64,000 nucleotides of DNA from Leptolyngbya sp. NIES-2104 (GCF_001485215.1 NZ_BBWW01000001.1:1240001-1304000), one strand, 5' to 3'. Shown: positions 19,338 to 29,113, counted from the stretch's first letter. Notes: generated by a model not told the origin, from the letters alone. Program-made: numbers and translations.

Positions 19338-19703
19338 TTAAGCTTCTCCTAGCTCGATAATATTGCTATCTGGATCTCTCACAAATAACGCTGCCCGACC
19401 CGATGCGCTCAGTTGAAATTCACAGTTGTGTGTGATTAATTGCTGTTTTGCGTCCTCCAAACTGGCGACAGAAAAAGCGAGATGGCGATTTCTTCCCCAT
19501 TTTTGTTCATTCTGAATGTCCGAAGATTGAGCAGAATCAGCGATTAAATGAATCTGAAATGATCCAACTTCGTACCAAGCACCAGGAAATTTCAAAATGC
19601 GATCGATCTTTTGCAATCCTAATACTGTTCCATAAAAATGCTCGGATTTCTCCAGATCAGAAACCACGATCGCGACGTGTAAAAACTGCGTAAGTTGCAT
19701 CAT
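19338..19703 (-). CDS. VOC family (glyoxalase/dioxygenase fold) protein
   Basis: 121 residues from ATG 19703 (an adjacent ATG at 19700 is an alternative; a longer upstream frame start is unlikely). The single betaalphabetabetabeta pair opens with LHVAIVVSDLEKSEHFYGTVLGL and closes with FVRDPDSNIIELGE, which contains the conserved metal-ligand Glu; the His of LHVA is the first ligand. Such proteins bind a divalent metal and act as lyases, isomerases, dioxygenases or resistance proteins; the substrate is unknown. It is followed closely by the recombinase-like gene. Confidence 0.82.
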   Translation of the reverse strand: MMQLTQFLHVAIVVSDLEKSEHFYGTVLGLQKIDRILKFPGAWYEVGSFQIHLIADSAQSSDIQNEQKWGRNRHLAFSVASLEDAKQQLITHNCEFQLSASGRAALFVRDPDSNIIELGEA

Positions 19704-19807
19704 TGCACTGGTTTTAATGTTTCGTTTCAGTCTAGCGCACACCTTCGGACGGAAGATCTCGATCGCACCAAAGCGGTATATTGAACTTGCTGATATTCGA
19801 TCGCGCT

Positions 19808-20257
19808 ATGAATCCTCTCAAACACAAAGAACTTTTACGGGGCTTTCTTGCTGCTGCACTGATTATTGTTGGAACCACTCACTTTCTCGTTCCCCAAGAA
19901 TACGCAAAAATTGTTCCGCCTATCTTTCCAGCGTACACTTCGGTATACGTCAGCGGATTCTTTGAAATTTTAGGCGGTATTGGCTTATGTGTTCCTTATC
20001 TTAGTGTTGTAGCAGCGCGGGGATTGATTTCGCTATTTATCGCCGTATTTCCTGCCAATATCTATTTAGCATTGCACAGCGACATTACCCTTACTAATAT
20101 TCCTCACAGTCCATTGTTTTACTGGCTGCGATTACCATTCCAGCCTATATTGATTGCTTGGGCGTATTGGTATACTCGCAATCCTCAAGACCAAAAAGGA
20201 GCTACAAGGATCGCGAAGCAATGGCAAGAACTCGATCGCTTAGTTGAAAAGAAATAA
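19808..20257 (+). CDS. DoxX-like membrane protein
   Basis: 149 residues with four hydrophobic segments (about 10-28, 42-62, 66-90, 112-132). The order GFLAAALIIVGTTHFLVPQEYAKIVPP, SGFFEILGGIGLCVP, LFIAVFPANIYLAL and PFQPILIAWAYWYTRN is that of small DoxX/DUF-type cyanobacterial membrane proteins. ATG 19808 is preferred to the upstream TTG at 19781. The role of this family is unclear (oxidoreductase-associated membrane subunits in other organisms). Convergent with dapB, 1 bp apart. Confidence 0.78.
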   Translation: MNPLKHKELLRGFLAAALIIVGTTHFLVPQEYAKIVPPIFPAYTSVYVSGFFEILGGIGLCVPYLSVVAARGLISLFIAVFPANIYLALHSDITLTNIPHSPLFYWLRLPFQPILIAWAYWYTRNPQDQKGATRIAKQWQELDRLVEKK

Positions 20258-20258
20258 C

Positions 20259-21080
20259 TTAGAGAATCTTTTCCAACCCGTACACCAGCGATTTTAACGG
20301 AATCACCTTCCGAATCGAGAGCAACACTCCGGGCATATAACAAGTGCGATCGGTCGCATCATGCCGCAACGTGTAAATTTGTCCTTGTGCCCCGAAAATA
20401 ATCTCTTGATGCGCGACGAGTCCCGGCAGTCGAACGCTGTGAATCCGAATTCCTTCTTCAGCCAGTGCGCCTCTCGCTCCCGTAATTTTCTCGGTTTCAG
20501 AGACGATCGCGTCGTTGTACGTCTTACCCATTTCCGCTAACATCTGCGCCGTTTGTACCGCTGTCCCACTCGGTGCGTCCGCTTTCTGATTGTGATGCAG
20601 TTCAATAATTTCAACGTGATCAAAATATTGTGAAGCTTGAATCGCGGCTTGCTGCATCAGCACAACCCCGATCGAGAAATTTGGCACAATCAAACATCCG
20701 GTACTGGCTTTATCCGCAAACTCGGCTAAATCTCGAATTTGTCCTGCACTTAATCCGGTTGTGCCCACGACTGGACGAACCCCGTATGCGATCGCAGAAC
20801 GAACATTGCCATAAACCGCGTCCGGGTGCGTCACATCCACCACTACACCCAATTCTTTTTCCTGAGACAGCATTGCCATCATCGGCTCATACTCATTTGT
20901 CACAGGCACTTCGAGCGCACCGCAGCCGATAATTTCGCCAATGTCCTGTCCCTGATAATCGGGATTTCTCGCAAGCGCTCCGATCAGATTCATATCCGGC
21001 GACTGGGACACGGCTTTAATAATTTCGCGCCCCATTTTGCCCGTCGCACCATTGACCACGACTGGAATTTTCCCTGCCAT
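20259..21080 (-). CDS. dapB: 4-hydroxy-tetrahydrodipicolinate reductase
   Basis: 273 residues. N-terminal NAD(P)-binding [13 protein letters not shown], the GTTG loop (VVGTTGLS) and the family signature [15 protein letters not shown], with the catalytic His pair and Lys/Asp, are all present; the C-terminal domain ends [17 protein letters not shown]. It reduces 4-hydroxy-tetrahydrodipicolinate to tetrahydrodipicolinate in lysine and meso-diaminopimelate synthesis. Typical length and cytosolic. It is divergent from chlI with 98 bp between starts. Confidence 0.95.
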   Translation of the reverse strand: MAGKIPVVVNGATGKMGREIIKAVSQSPDMNLIGALARNPDYQGQDIGEIIGCGALEVPVTNEYEPMMAMLSQEKELGVVVDVTHPDAVYGNVRSAIAYGVRPVVGTTGLSAGQIRDLAEFADKASTGCLIVPNFSIGVVLMQQAAIQASQYFDHVEIIELHHNQKADAPSGTAVQTAQMLAEMGKTYNDAIVSETEKITGARGALAEEGIRIHSVRLPGLVAHQEIIFGAQGQIYTLRHDATDRTCYMPGVLLSIRKVIPLKSLVYGLEKIL

Positions 21081-21178
21081 CGATCGCTCCCAAATTCAGC
21101 TTCTTCATTCTGCCACTCCCGCTTCATGTCACAATAAGAAACGCGAATTAAAACAGCTTTACAGTTTCAGGACAAGCC

Positions 21179-22273
21179 GTGACCTTTACGACACAACCCA
21201 CATCACAAAACGGACGATCGACCGCCGCACCCGCTCGGCGACGTGCAGTCTTTCCTTTTACTGCGATCGTTGGACAAGAAGAAATGAAATTGGCGCTTTT
21301 GCTCAATATCATCGACCCCAAAATCGGCGGCGTGATGATCATGGGCGATCGCGGAACTGGAAAATCAACCACGATTCGAGCTTTAGCAGATTTGCTGCCA
21401 GAAATCGATGTCGTTGCTGATGATCCGTTTAACAGTCATCCGAATGATCCTGAATTGATGGGCGATTCAGTCCGCCAACTGATCGAGCAAAATGCAGATG
21501 TGCCCGTCGTGAAGAAAAAGGTGATGATGGTCGATTTGCCGTTGGGTGCGACCGAAGATCGGGTGTGCGGCACGATCGATATTGAAAAAGCCTTGTCCGA
21601 AGGGGTGAAAGCGTTTGAACCCGGACTGTTGGCAAAAGCGAATCGCGGCATCCTCTACGTCGATGAAGTGAACCTGCTCGATGATCACTTAGTCGATGTC
21701 CTGCTTGATTCTGCGGCTTCTGGTTGGAATACAGTCGAGCGTGAAGGCATTTCGATTCGACATCCGGCAAGATTCGTGTTAGTTGGATCAGGCAACCCAG
21801 AAGAAGGTGAACTTCGACCGCAATTGCTCGATCGATTCGGCATGCACGCTGAAATTCGCACCGTGAAAGAGCCTGTCCTGCGGGTTCAAATCGTGGAACA
21901 GCGTACCGAATTCGATCAAGATCCAGTGCCGTTCTTAGAGAAATATGAACCGCAGCAGAACGATTTGCAGCGTCAGATTGTAGAGGCTCAAGAGCGATTG
22001 AAGGGAATTGCGATCGACTATGATCTGCGCGTCAAAATCTCGCAAATGTGTTCTGAACTCGATGTCGATGGCTTGCGCGGCGACATTGTGACGAATCGAG
22101 CGGCGAAAGCGTTAGCAGCTCTAGAAGGTCGTACGGAAGTAACAGTGGATGAGATTCGGCGAATTGCTCCCCTGTGCTTACGTCACCGATTGCGGAAAGA
22201 TCCGATGGAATCGATCGATTCAGGCTACAAGGTGGAAAAGGTCTTCGATCAAGTGTTTGGAATCGCTGAATAA
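21179..22273 (+). CDS. chlI: Magnesium chelatase ATPase subunit I
   Basis: 364-residue AAA+ protein starting with GTG. Walker A is GDRGTGKST (about residues 59-67) and Walker B is [30 protein letters not shown] is the sensor-1/arginine region typical of BchI/ChlI. With ChlD and ChlH it inserts Mg2+ into protoporphyrin IX, the first committed step of chlorophyll synthesis. ChlD and ChlH are not in the window, as usual in cyanobacteria. A strong intrinsic terminator follows directly. Confidence 0.96.
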   Translation: MTFTTQPTSQNGRSTAAPARRRAVFPFTAIVGQEEMKLALLLNIIDPKIGGVMIMGDRGTGKSTTIRALADLLPEIDVVADDPFNSHPNDPELMGDSVRQLIEQNADVPVVKKKVMMVDLPLGATEDRVCGTIDIEKALSEGVKAFEPGLLAKANRGILYVDEVNLLDDHLVDVLLDSAASGWNTVEREGISIRHPARFVLVGSGNPEEGELRPQLLDRFGMHAEIRTVKEPVLRVQIVEQRTEFDQDPVPFLEKYEPQQNDLQRQIVEAQERLKGIAIDYDLRVKISQMCSELDVDGLRGDIVTNRAAKALAALEGRTEVTVDEIRRIAPLCLRHRLRKDPMESIDSGYKVEKVFDQVFGIAE

Positions 22274-22277
22274 GAGG

Positions 22278-22308
22278 AAAACCGGGTGCTATTGACCCGG
22301 TTTTTTTT
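22278..22308 (+). terminator. Intrinsic terminator of chlI
   Basis: A 10-bp stem (AAAACCGGGT and ACCCGGTTTT) with a 7-nt loop runs into T8, starting 4 bp after the chlI stop. On the other strand the A-rich left side could also serve the convergent carotenoid-protein gene. Confidence 0.9.
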
Positions 22309-22314
22309 CGAGAA

Positions 22315-22851
22315 TTATAAGCTTGCAGTCTTACCCGTTTCTGCTTGAGACGGAACCGCTTGAACCTCGGTGTATCCCATTTCGCTTGCCAACTCGCGCA
22401 ACAGCGAAATTTGTTGCTCAAACTCAAACGCTTCGATCCGTTTCAAGAAATTACCGATCGCATCCGATTGTTGATATTCCGCAGGCATTCCGACCACTGT
22501 TTCACCCATTCCGACCGCCCACGCATACCAAACCAATAATTGATTGTTTTCTTTCAAAGCACCATAATCGCGAGAGTACTCAGTATCTGCCCGATTTACA
22601 ATATCGCGCATCACTTGAAGCTGGTCTTGATGCGACAAGTTATAGAAATTGCCCAACAAAATCGGTGCTAGTTCCGGTTCTGCCGCTTGAGGAGCCGCAG
22701 GCGTGATCGAGTCGCCCATTTTTTCATAAACGTAGTACAGTAGTGCCAACTTATCATCAGCAGACAACTGATTAAAATCTTCGACCGCGCTTGTAAGACC
22801 TTCGCCCAAATAATCGGACGGATCGACGTTCTGACTTGCAGACTGAGGCAT
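22315..22851 (-). CDS. Helical carotenoid protein (OCP N-terminal-domain homologue)
   Basis: 178 residues from ATG 22851, supported by GGAGA seven bases upstream. The whole protein matches the carotenoid-binding all-helical domain of orange carotenoid protein: FNQLSADDKLALLYYVYEKMG, then LSHQDQLQVMRDIVNRADTEYSRDYG, then NQLLVWYAWAVGMGE and LLRELASEMGY. The C-terminal NTF2-like domain of OCP is absent, so it is a standalone HCP. HCPs bind ketocarotenoids and quench singlet oxygen or, in some clades, phycobilisomes. The clade cannot be fixed by eye. It is not next to an OCP C-domain homologue here. Confidence 0.85.
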   Translation of the reverse strand: MPQSASQNVDPSDYLGEGLTSAVEDFNQLSADDKLALLYYVYEKMGDSITPAAPQAAEPELAPILLGNFYNLSHQDQLQVMRDIVNRADTEYSRDYGALKENNQLLVWYAWAVGMGETVVGMPAEYQQSDAIGNFLKRIEAFEFEQQISLLRELASEMGYTEVQAVPSQAETGKTASL

Positions 22852-23006
22852 TGAACTTTCTCCATTAAAAACGTCATTCAAGACGTATCAGGCTTTACAG
22901 AAGAAAATCGCCCTTCTCTAGACCGACTTGCAAATCTATCTTGCGATCGCTGATCCCCACTCGAAAATCCAGTAAGGTATCAGCACGAAAGATAGGAGAA
23001 TTTACT

Positions 23007-23384
23007 ATGTCTGAAATTAATACTGAAGCTCAAACACATGACGCTGAACTGGTTGCTGAAGAAATCGCAGCAGGCGATCGACCCGCTCCGAAAGTAGATG
23101 TTTCTGCCGATTACGAAGCCGCTCAAGAATTTAGCCAAAGCAACGTTGATAAAGCTGGAAAAGGTCAAGAAGCCGCCGAAGCCGCAACTGCTCCTCACTT
23201 TGAAGCGCATTCGGCTGAAGAAACTGAGCTTCCGACTGATCATCTTGCATCAGAACCGACTGGCGACCCAGACTTGTACCGCGACATGGCGAAAGAGGTG
23301 AGTCATGGTTCGAGTGCAACCGGAAATGTCGATGATGACTTGGTGAAAAAAGCACTGGAACTAGGAAAACCGGGTGAGCATTAA
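23007..23384 (+). CDS. Acidic conserved hypothetical protein
   Basis: 125 residues from ATG 23007 with AGGAGA at 22994-22999. Very acidic, with Ala/Glu-rich low-complexity stretches (ELVAEEIAAGDRPAP) and no hydrophobic core until the end (DLYRDMAKEVSHG..VDDDLVKKALELGKPGEH). It is probably largely disordered. Its 3' end overlaps the convergent NB-ARC-like gene by 24 bp. I do not recognise a family; the good ribosome site and codon pattern support it as a real gene. Confidence 0.7.
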   Translation: MSEINTEAQTHDAELVAEEIAAGDRPAPKVDVSADYEAAQEFSQSNVDKAGKGQEAAEAATAPHFEAHSAEETELPTDHLASEPTGDPDLYRDMAKEVSHGSSATGNVDDDLVKKALELGKPGEH

Positions 23385-24737
23385 TTTGATCTGCGATCGA
23401 CGAGAACGATTTTCCCGATCGTCACTCCGCTGTTGAGCATAAATGATGCCGATCGAGAGGGTGACGACGATCGCCAAAACTACCCCAACAATCCAATAAA
23501 AGCGGCGCTGATGTTTCGAGGATTTAGAATTCGCTGGAACAATCAGCGCTTTGATTTGATTGATATTGTGTGTGGTAAATGCAATTGCGGTTTGCTCTTC
23601 TCGCTCAGTTCTCAGTGCTAAAGCATCTCTCAAAGTGTCGTATCCAGTCGTTACTTCCTGCTGACAAAAAGCGAGTGTCCCTAATTGATGTAACGCCCAC
23701 GATTCGGTGACTTCATCTTCAAGTGCCCACGATGCAGACAAACTCCAGCGCAAGAGTTTCGACCAACTTCCCCAAAGTTTCGCGATCGCAAACGCTCCTT
23801 CAATCGATCGAACAATTTCAATTACTTCTGTAAACCGTCGTTGATTCGCTGCCCATTGCACTGTAACCATGAGCAATTCGCGCTCTTGAATCAGGTTTTG
23901 CGGTCGGCTCCGAACCCAATTCAGTACATAAGCGAGAACCTTTTCCATCCAGCTTTCTGAGATTCGATACTGTCTCCAAAGTTTGTATCGTCCTTGATCA
24001 GCCTGAATAACGCGATTGAACTCTGAAACATTCGTAATTGCTGTAATTTGTTCTGCTGTTAGTGAGATTCCAACAGTCGCTAATAATTCAAGCACTGCTT
24101 GTTCTGGTTCAGTCACGGGTTCCAAATTGACCTCTGGATCAGAAAGCTCGATCGCAGTATTCGCTTGAAAAAATCGTCGGACAACAGACGCGATCGCAAA
24201 TCGACTTTCCGGTAAAACTTGCTGAAGCTGCTCTAATTCTGCTGCCGTTAGGGTTGAATGACTGAGCAGAATCAATGATTGTCGATCGCTTAATCCCGAT
24301 CGAATCTCTGCTCTCGACGGCTTTACATCCGAGGGCACGCGATACAACTGCTCAAAAATGATTTGGAGAAGATCTTCGAGCGGATCACTCAGATCCAGAT
24401 AGAAAATTCCGTGTGGGTAAACCGCTTGAAGTTCAGACTTTTGGGAAAGCGATCGTAACAATTCAATCTTGGCGAATCCCAGTCCATGAACCTCGATCGA
24501 TCGTCGCACTTTCAAAGCAGAGAACGCTTCAGGAATTGAAACTTCTGGATTTGAGAATGACAGGCTTGGAGTCATCGGCTCAAACGATCTCGTCTCTACT
24601 GAAATTTCTTGTAAGATCGCGCCATACTCAGAACCGATCAGTAACTCACATTCCTCAAGAATCAATCGATTCACAACAACGTGTCCTAGTGCAGTCTCAA
24701 TTGTGCTGAAAAGGTCAGAATGAGACATAACTCGCAC
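23361..24737 (-). CDS. Degenerate NB-ARC-like protein with C-terminal membrane anchor
   Basis: 458 residues; a second ATG three codons in (MSHSDLF) is an alternative start. Residues about 78-180 follow the NB-ARC order but without a working P-loop: VHGLGFAKIELLRSL where GxGGxGKT would lie, then GIFYLDLSDPLEDLLQIIFEQL, then LILLSHSTLTAAELEQLQQVLPESRFAIAS in place of Walker B and sensor 1. A helical, TPR-like part (about 270-395) follows, then one membrane segment (about 420-440, IVGVVLAIVVTLSIGIIY) and a basic tail. It should be a membrane-anchored signalling or scaffold protein that does not hydrolyse ATP. Family assignment is by eye. Confidence 0.6.
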   Translation of the reverse strand: MRVMSHSDLFSTIETALGHVVVNRLILEECELLIGSEYGAILQEISVETRSFEPMTPSLSFSNPEVSIPEAFSALKVRRSIEVHGLGFAKIELLRSLSQKSELQAVYPHGIFYLDLSDPLEDLLQIIFEQLYRVPSDVKPSRAEIRSGLSDRQSLILLSHSTLTAAELEQLQQVLPESRFAIASVVRRFFQANTAIELSDPEVNLEPVTEPEQAVLELLATVGISLTAEQITAITNVSEFNRVIQADQGRYKLWRQYRISESWMEKVLAYVLNWVRSRPQNLIQERELLMVTVQWAANQRRFTEVIEIVRSIEGAFAIAKLWGSWSKLLRWSLSASWALEDEVTESWALHQLGTLAFCQQEVTTGYDTLRDALALRTEREEQTAIAFTTHNINQIKALIVPANSKSSKHQRRFYWIVGVVLAIVVTLSIGIIYAQQRSDDRENRSRRSQIKLMLTRFS

Positions 24738-24826
24738 CAGTCAACTCTGCACTCGAACGTTTAATTTTGCTTCAAGGCGAAATCATGATAAGCCAATCAG
24801 CAAGAACTGTCTAGCCTCAGAGTAAT

Positions 24827-25336
24827 CTAGTTTAGCGATCGCAATTGTGCCACGGCAAACTCGATCGAATTTGAGGGATCTGCCGGATCAGAACTCACTC
24901 GCGCTAACGTCGCCAAAAATTCCGTAATATTCTCAAATTCACAATACGCTGAAGCATACCGAATACAAGCCGCTTCACTCAACGGCTGCAACTCCCGCAG
25001 TACCAATTCACTAATTTCGCTGCTCGAAACCTCTCGATTCGTTCGCTGTTGCAGAATTGCCTCGATCGCGCTCACCACCGTCTCAACCTGAACTGTCCCG
25101 ATCGCAGTTCGTTCGCAAATTCGGGTCAGTGATCGTACGAGTTTTTCTCGATCGAATCCTTCTCGGTTGCCATTTTCCTTCACCACCACAAGCGGCGCAA
25201 ATTCCACCCGCTCATAGGTCGTAAACCGATGATTACACTTGAGACATTCTCGCCGTCGCCGCACACTTTGACCGCCCTCAGCAGCCCGCGACTCTAGCAC
25301 TCGGTTTTCCAGATTATGACAAGCAGGACAACGCAT
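24827..25336 (-). CDS. nrdR: Transcriptional repressor NrdR
   Basis: 169 residues. The N-terminal zinc ribbon has CPAC (3-6) and CLKCNHRF (31-38), followed by the ATP-cone (ENGNREGFDREKLVRSLTRICER) and IRYASAYCEFENITEF. NrdR binds ATP/dATP and represses ribonucleotide reductase genes by binding NrdR boxes. Typical length. psbT, which precedes nrdR in some cyanobacteria, is not seen upstream. The promoter region up to 25671 shows no obvious NrdR box. Confidence 0.95.
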   Translation of the reverse strand: MRCPACHNLENRVLESRAAEGGQSVRRRRECLKCNHRFTTYERVEFAPLVVVKENGNREGFDREKLVRSLTRICERTAIGTVQVETVVSAIEAILQQRTNREVSSSEISELVLRELQPLSEAACIRYASAYCEFENITEFLATLARVSSDPADPSNSIEFAVAQLRSLN

Positions 25337-25671
25337 AGATTTTGTCAGTGATGATCAGACACATCATACCGCTAGTGTAGCAACTCTGATAATTTTTTTG
25401 CTTTGCGCTATGGACAGCGGAAAGCTGGGTATTCTTCATCTAGACTTCATCTTTTGCCGTGAGATTGATCTTTCGCACCTCTCGATCTGATCACGATCGT
25501 ACACTTGGGCGATTTAAATCACACGAATTCAGGGCATTGCCGTTAGAAATTCAGTGATTCAGGGCAACTTTACTAAAGCGAACCTCGTTAGTCATTCCCT
25601 GCACTAGCGAGTTCCAGCCCAAACGTAAGTCTTTGTCTGGGCGCATTTCACAATAGCTTGGCAACTGGCGC
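25337..25671. other. Intergenic region with a spaced direct repeat
   Basis: 335 bp between nrdR and the cyclase gene, which are divergent. ATTCAGGGCA occurs twice, at 25527-25536 and 25557-25566, exactly 30 bp apart, about 110-145 bp before the cyclase ATG. It could be an activator site or chance. No ORF or RNA gene is evident. Confidence 0.35.
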
Positions 25672-28600
25672 ATGAAATCTCGTGATACTCAGAAGCAAAA
25701 ATTGCTGGTCGTCGATGATGAACCGGATAATCTCGACCTCCTCTATCGCACGTTCTATCGAGAATTTAAAGTGCTAAGGGCAGAAAATGGTCCCTCTGCA
25801 CTCGATATCCTCGCCAAAGAAGGCGATGTGGCAGTGATCATCTCTGACCAGAGAATGCCCATGATGAGCGGCACCGAGTTTCTCAGCCTGACTGCCTCCA
25901 AATATCCCGATATTATTCGCATTATTTTGACGGGCTATACCGATGTTGAAGATCTTGTCGAAGCGATCAACGCCGGAAAAGTCTTCAAATATGTGACAAA
26001 ACCTTGGAGTGATACCGAATTGCGCGATGTGGTGAAAAGCGCGATCGATACTCACACGCTCTTAAGAACTCGCACCGAGGAACTTCGTCGCACCCTACAA
26101 CGCGAATCGCTTCTAAATGCGATCACGAGTACAATTCGCAGCGCTCTGAGTTACGACGAAATCCTACAAACGATCGTCGAAACGATCGGGAAAAATTTCG
26201 AGGTTAGTGGCGCGATCGTTTGCCCTTTCCGCGATGGAGAAATCCAAGATCAAACCTTCACTTATTGGAATGCGGCAATGCCTCAGCCGGATTTGGCTCG
26301 GACGATTTGGGAAACGTACCAACTCGAAGCCATTCCCGATGTCGAACAGTGCGATCGCATTCAGCAATTGATTGATCGACAAGCAGCATACACAGCGGCA
26401 GATATCCGATCAACCTTAATCGTGCCGCTGATTTGCCAGCAGGAACTCATCGCCATTCTCGCCCTGCACGAATCTGGAAGAAATCGCGCTTGGCAACCCG
26501 AAGAAATCGATCTAATTCACACCGTCGCGGATCAAGCTGCACTTGCACTTTCGCAAGCACACAACTATGAGCAGGTTCGCGCTCTGGCAAAACGAGAAGC
26601 CTTGATCAATACAATTACAACTGCAATTCGATCGAGCCTTGATCCCCAAGAAATTTTCGCGGCAATCACTCAGCAACTCGGACAAGGCTTACAGGTGGAT
26701 GGCTGTGCGCTTTCCCTCTGGACAGAAGATGATGAATTTGTTCAATGTGTGGGTTTGCACGATTCGAGTTGGGGTGATCAAAAACCTGCTGAAGCGTTTC
26801 TCCCACAATCGAGTGTGCCGATCGAAGGAAATCCAGTTCTGAAACAATTGGTCGCGACTCAACAGCCGATTATTCTAAACGATTTATCGCAGCACACAGA
26901 ATTCAATGTCTCCGAGTTTCGCACTCCCGCCCGCGCACTCCTTGTCGTTCCGTTGATGGCAGACGGCAAGATTATCGGTAGCATTTCACTAAGACAGAAT
27001 CATCAAGTGCGAAACTGGCAAGCTTCAGAGATTCAATTAGCACAGTCAGTCGCATCTCAAGCCGCGATCGCGGTTCAACAATCGCGTCTCTATCAAACGA
27101 CTCGCCAGCAAGCCGAAAAGCTGCTACAACTCGATCGTCAAAAAACCGAGTTTTTCCAAAACATTTCTCACGAGTTCCGCACCCCGTTAACTTTAATGGT
27201 GGGACCGCTAGAAGGAGCCGTTTCTTCAGGTCAAGGACTTTCACCCGAACAATCCACGATCGCGCTTCGCAATTCCCGCCGTTTGCTCCGATTGGTCAAT
27301 CAACTGCTCGATCTTCAGCGCTTAGATGCTGGAAGAATGCAGCCAAAATTCCAGCCCTGCAATTTAGCAGAATTCGTCAGTCAAATTGTCGAAACCTTCC
27401 GCCCGTACTGCGAGAAGAAAGGACTCATGCTAGTCACTCAGTTGGAACCCTGCCCAGATGTTTACCTTGATTTAGAAAAGTTTGACAAGGTTCTCTATAA
27501 CTTGCTCTCGAATGCGATGAAGTTTACGCCTGCGGGTAAAACGATCAGTGTTGCACTCGAAGCGATCGACGATCGGTGCTGTCTAAAAGTTCGAGATACT
27601 GGAATTGGCATTCGTGCGGATCAATTGCCGCATTTGTTTGAGCGATTCCGTCAAGCTGAAGGCTCAGAAAACCGAAGCTTTGAAGGAACAGGTCTAGGAC
27701 TCGCACTGGTGAAAGAACTGGTGGAAATGCACAACGGACAGATCAACGTCGAATCGGTTTACGGACAAGGAACGACGTTCACGATCGACCTAAAATTCGG
27801 TGCAAATCATTTACCCGCCGATCAGGTGATCAATGTTCAGACCGAAGTTCAGACCCATCGTGCAGCGGTTGAACTTGCAGATTTAGAAGTCGAACTCCAA
27901 GACGATCGCGATTCCGAACCTGCTCCGATGGTCGAACTATCGATTAATGAGCACCAACCGAGAATTCTCGTCGTCGATGACAATCCCGATTTGCGATCGT
28001 ACGTTTCCGGTGTTCTCAGACAACAAGGCTATCTCGTCTGGACGGCTCGAAACGGTGCAGAAGGATTTGAGCAAGCGAAAGCGCATCATCCATCATTGAT
28101 CGTGACCGATTTGATGATGCCGATCGTGTCGGGCTTAGACATGATCCGCATGATTCGCGCTCAAGACGATCTGAAAGGAACACCGATCGTTTTACTCACA
28201 GCAAAAGCCGATGAAGACACCCGCCTTGAGGGAGTCGAACGGGGTGCAGACGCTTACTTAGCAAAACCGTTTAACGATCGAGAACTACTGGCTGAAGTTC
28301 GCAACCTTCTTGCACTCAAAGAAAACGAACAGCGGGTTTCTCGAATCAATACTTATCTCACTGAATCGGTTCTACGGCGATTCCTACCGCCTTCAATGGT
28401 AAAACGCGCGGCTCAAGGTGATTTGACACTTGATCTGCGTCCTGAACCTCGAATGATTACAGTACTGTTTAGCGATATTGTCGGATTCACTCAGCTTTCT
28501 AATACTTTGCGATCGCGTCGAGTTGCCGAACTTCTAAATGAATATCTTAATGCGATGACTCGCTGTGTGTTCGATAACGGTGGCACTGTCGATAAATTCA

Positions 28601-29028
28601 TGGGCGATGCAATTTTGGCACTGTTTGGTGCGCCAGAGGAACTCACCCCAAATGAGCAAGTCAGACGTGCGATCGCAACGGCTCGTCATATGTATCAGAC
28701 GCTCGATCAACTGAATGCTCACTGGGAAGCGCAAGGAATCGATCGCGTTTCATTCCGTTGTGGGATTCATCAAGGAACCGCAGTCGTCGGAATGTTTGGT
28801 GGACAAGAGCGATCGGACTACACGGCAATTGGTCCAAGTGTGAACATTGCAGCCCGATTACAAGAAGCAGCGGCTCCGGGTGCGATTCTCATTTCGGCAG
28901 CAGTCGCGGATTATGTTGATGAAGACAACATCACTAAGGAAAGCCCGCTCAAGCTGAAGGGAGTCGATGAAACGGTGCTGACTTTCTCGGTGAGTCCGTA
29001 TCTCGATCGAGTTCCGTTGCGGCATTGA
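25672..29028 (+). CDS. CyaC-like hybrid: REC-GAF-GAF-HisKA-HATPase-REC-adenylate cyclase
   Basis: 1118 residues. REC1 has D in VIISDQRMPMMSG; two GAF domains follow (about 155-300 and 320-470). HisKA has its His in FFQNISHEFRTPLTL, HATPase has DTGIGIR and GTGLGLALVKEL, REC2 has D in IVTDLMMPIVSG. The C-terminal class III cyclase has both metal aspartates (LFSDIVGFT, DKFMGDAIL) and a GPSVNIAAR segment with Thr-type cyanobacterial purine specificity. The DKFMGD Lys favours ATP, so cAMP is the likely product. The order resembles CyaC of Anabaena, in which the second receiver controls the cyclase. It is probably a single-gene operon. Confidence 0.9.
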   Translation: MKSRDTQKQKLLVVDDEPDNLDLLYRTFYREFKVLRAENGPSALDILAKEGDVAVIISDQRMPMMSGTEFLSLTASKYPDIIRIILTGYTDVEDLVEAINAGKVFKYVTKPWSDTELRDVVKSAIDTHTLLRTRTEELRRTLQRESLLNAITSTIRSALSYDEILQTIVETIGKNFEVSGAIVCPFRDGEIQDQTFTYWNAAMPQPDLARTIWETYQLEAIPDVEQCDRIQQLIDRQAAYTAADIRSTLIVPLICQQELIAILALHESGRNRAWQPEEIDLIHTVADQAALALSQAHNYEQVRALAKREALINTITTAIRSSLDPQEIFAAITQQLGQGLQVDGCALSLWTEDDEFVQCVGLHDSSWGDQKPAEAFLPQSSVPIEGNPVLKQLVATQQPIILNDLSQHTEFNVSEFRTPARALLVVPLMADGKIIGSISLRQNHQVRNWQASEIQLAQSVASQAAIAVQQSRLYQTTRQQAEKLLQLDRQKTEFFQNISHEFRTPLTLMVGPLEGAVSSGQGLSPEQSTIALRNSRRLLRLVNQLLDLQRLDAGRMQPKFQPCNLAEFVSQIVETFRPYCEKKGLMLVTQLEPCPDVYLDLEKFDKVLYNLLSNAMKFTPAGKTISVALEAIDDRCCLKVRDTGIGIRADQLPHLFERFRQAEGSENRSFEGTGLGLALVKELVEMHNGQINVESVYGQGTTFTIDLKFGANHLPADQVINVQTEVQTHRAAVELADLEVELQDDRDSEPAPMVELSINEHQPRILVVDDNPDLRSYVSGVLRQQGYLVWTARNGAEGFEQAKAHHPSLIVTDLMMPIVSGLDMIRMIRAQDDLKGTPIVLLTAKADEDTRLEGVERGADAYLAKPFNDRELLAEVRNLLALKENEQRVSRINTYLTESVLRRFLPPSMVKRAAQGDLTLDLRPEPRMITVLFSDIVGFTQLSNTLRSRRVAELLNEYLNAMTRCVFDNGGTVDKFMGDAILALFGAPEELTPNEQVRRAIATARHMYQTLDQLNAHWEAQGIDRVSFRCGIHQGTAVVGMFGGQERSDYTAIGPSVNIAARLQEAAAPGAILISAAVADYVDEDNITKESPLKLKGVDETVLTFSVSPYLDRVPLRH

Positions 29029-29113
29029 TTGCTGTGGAACAAAACAAGTGCGATCGCAGACCAGAGGTATAGGATAGAGTCGTTCCTGTTGCTTTTCTGG
29101 GTGAGATTTCAGC

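Noticed and set aside
25337-25430. psbT upstream of nrdR
   Set aside because: No 31-residue hydrophobic peptide frame is present.
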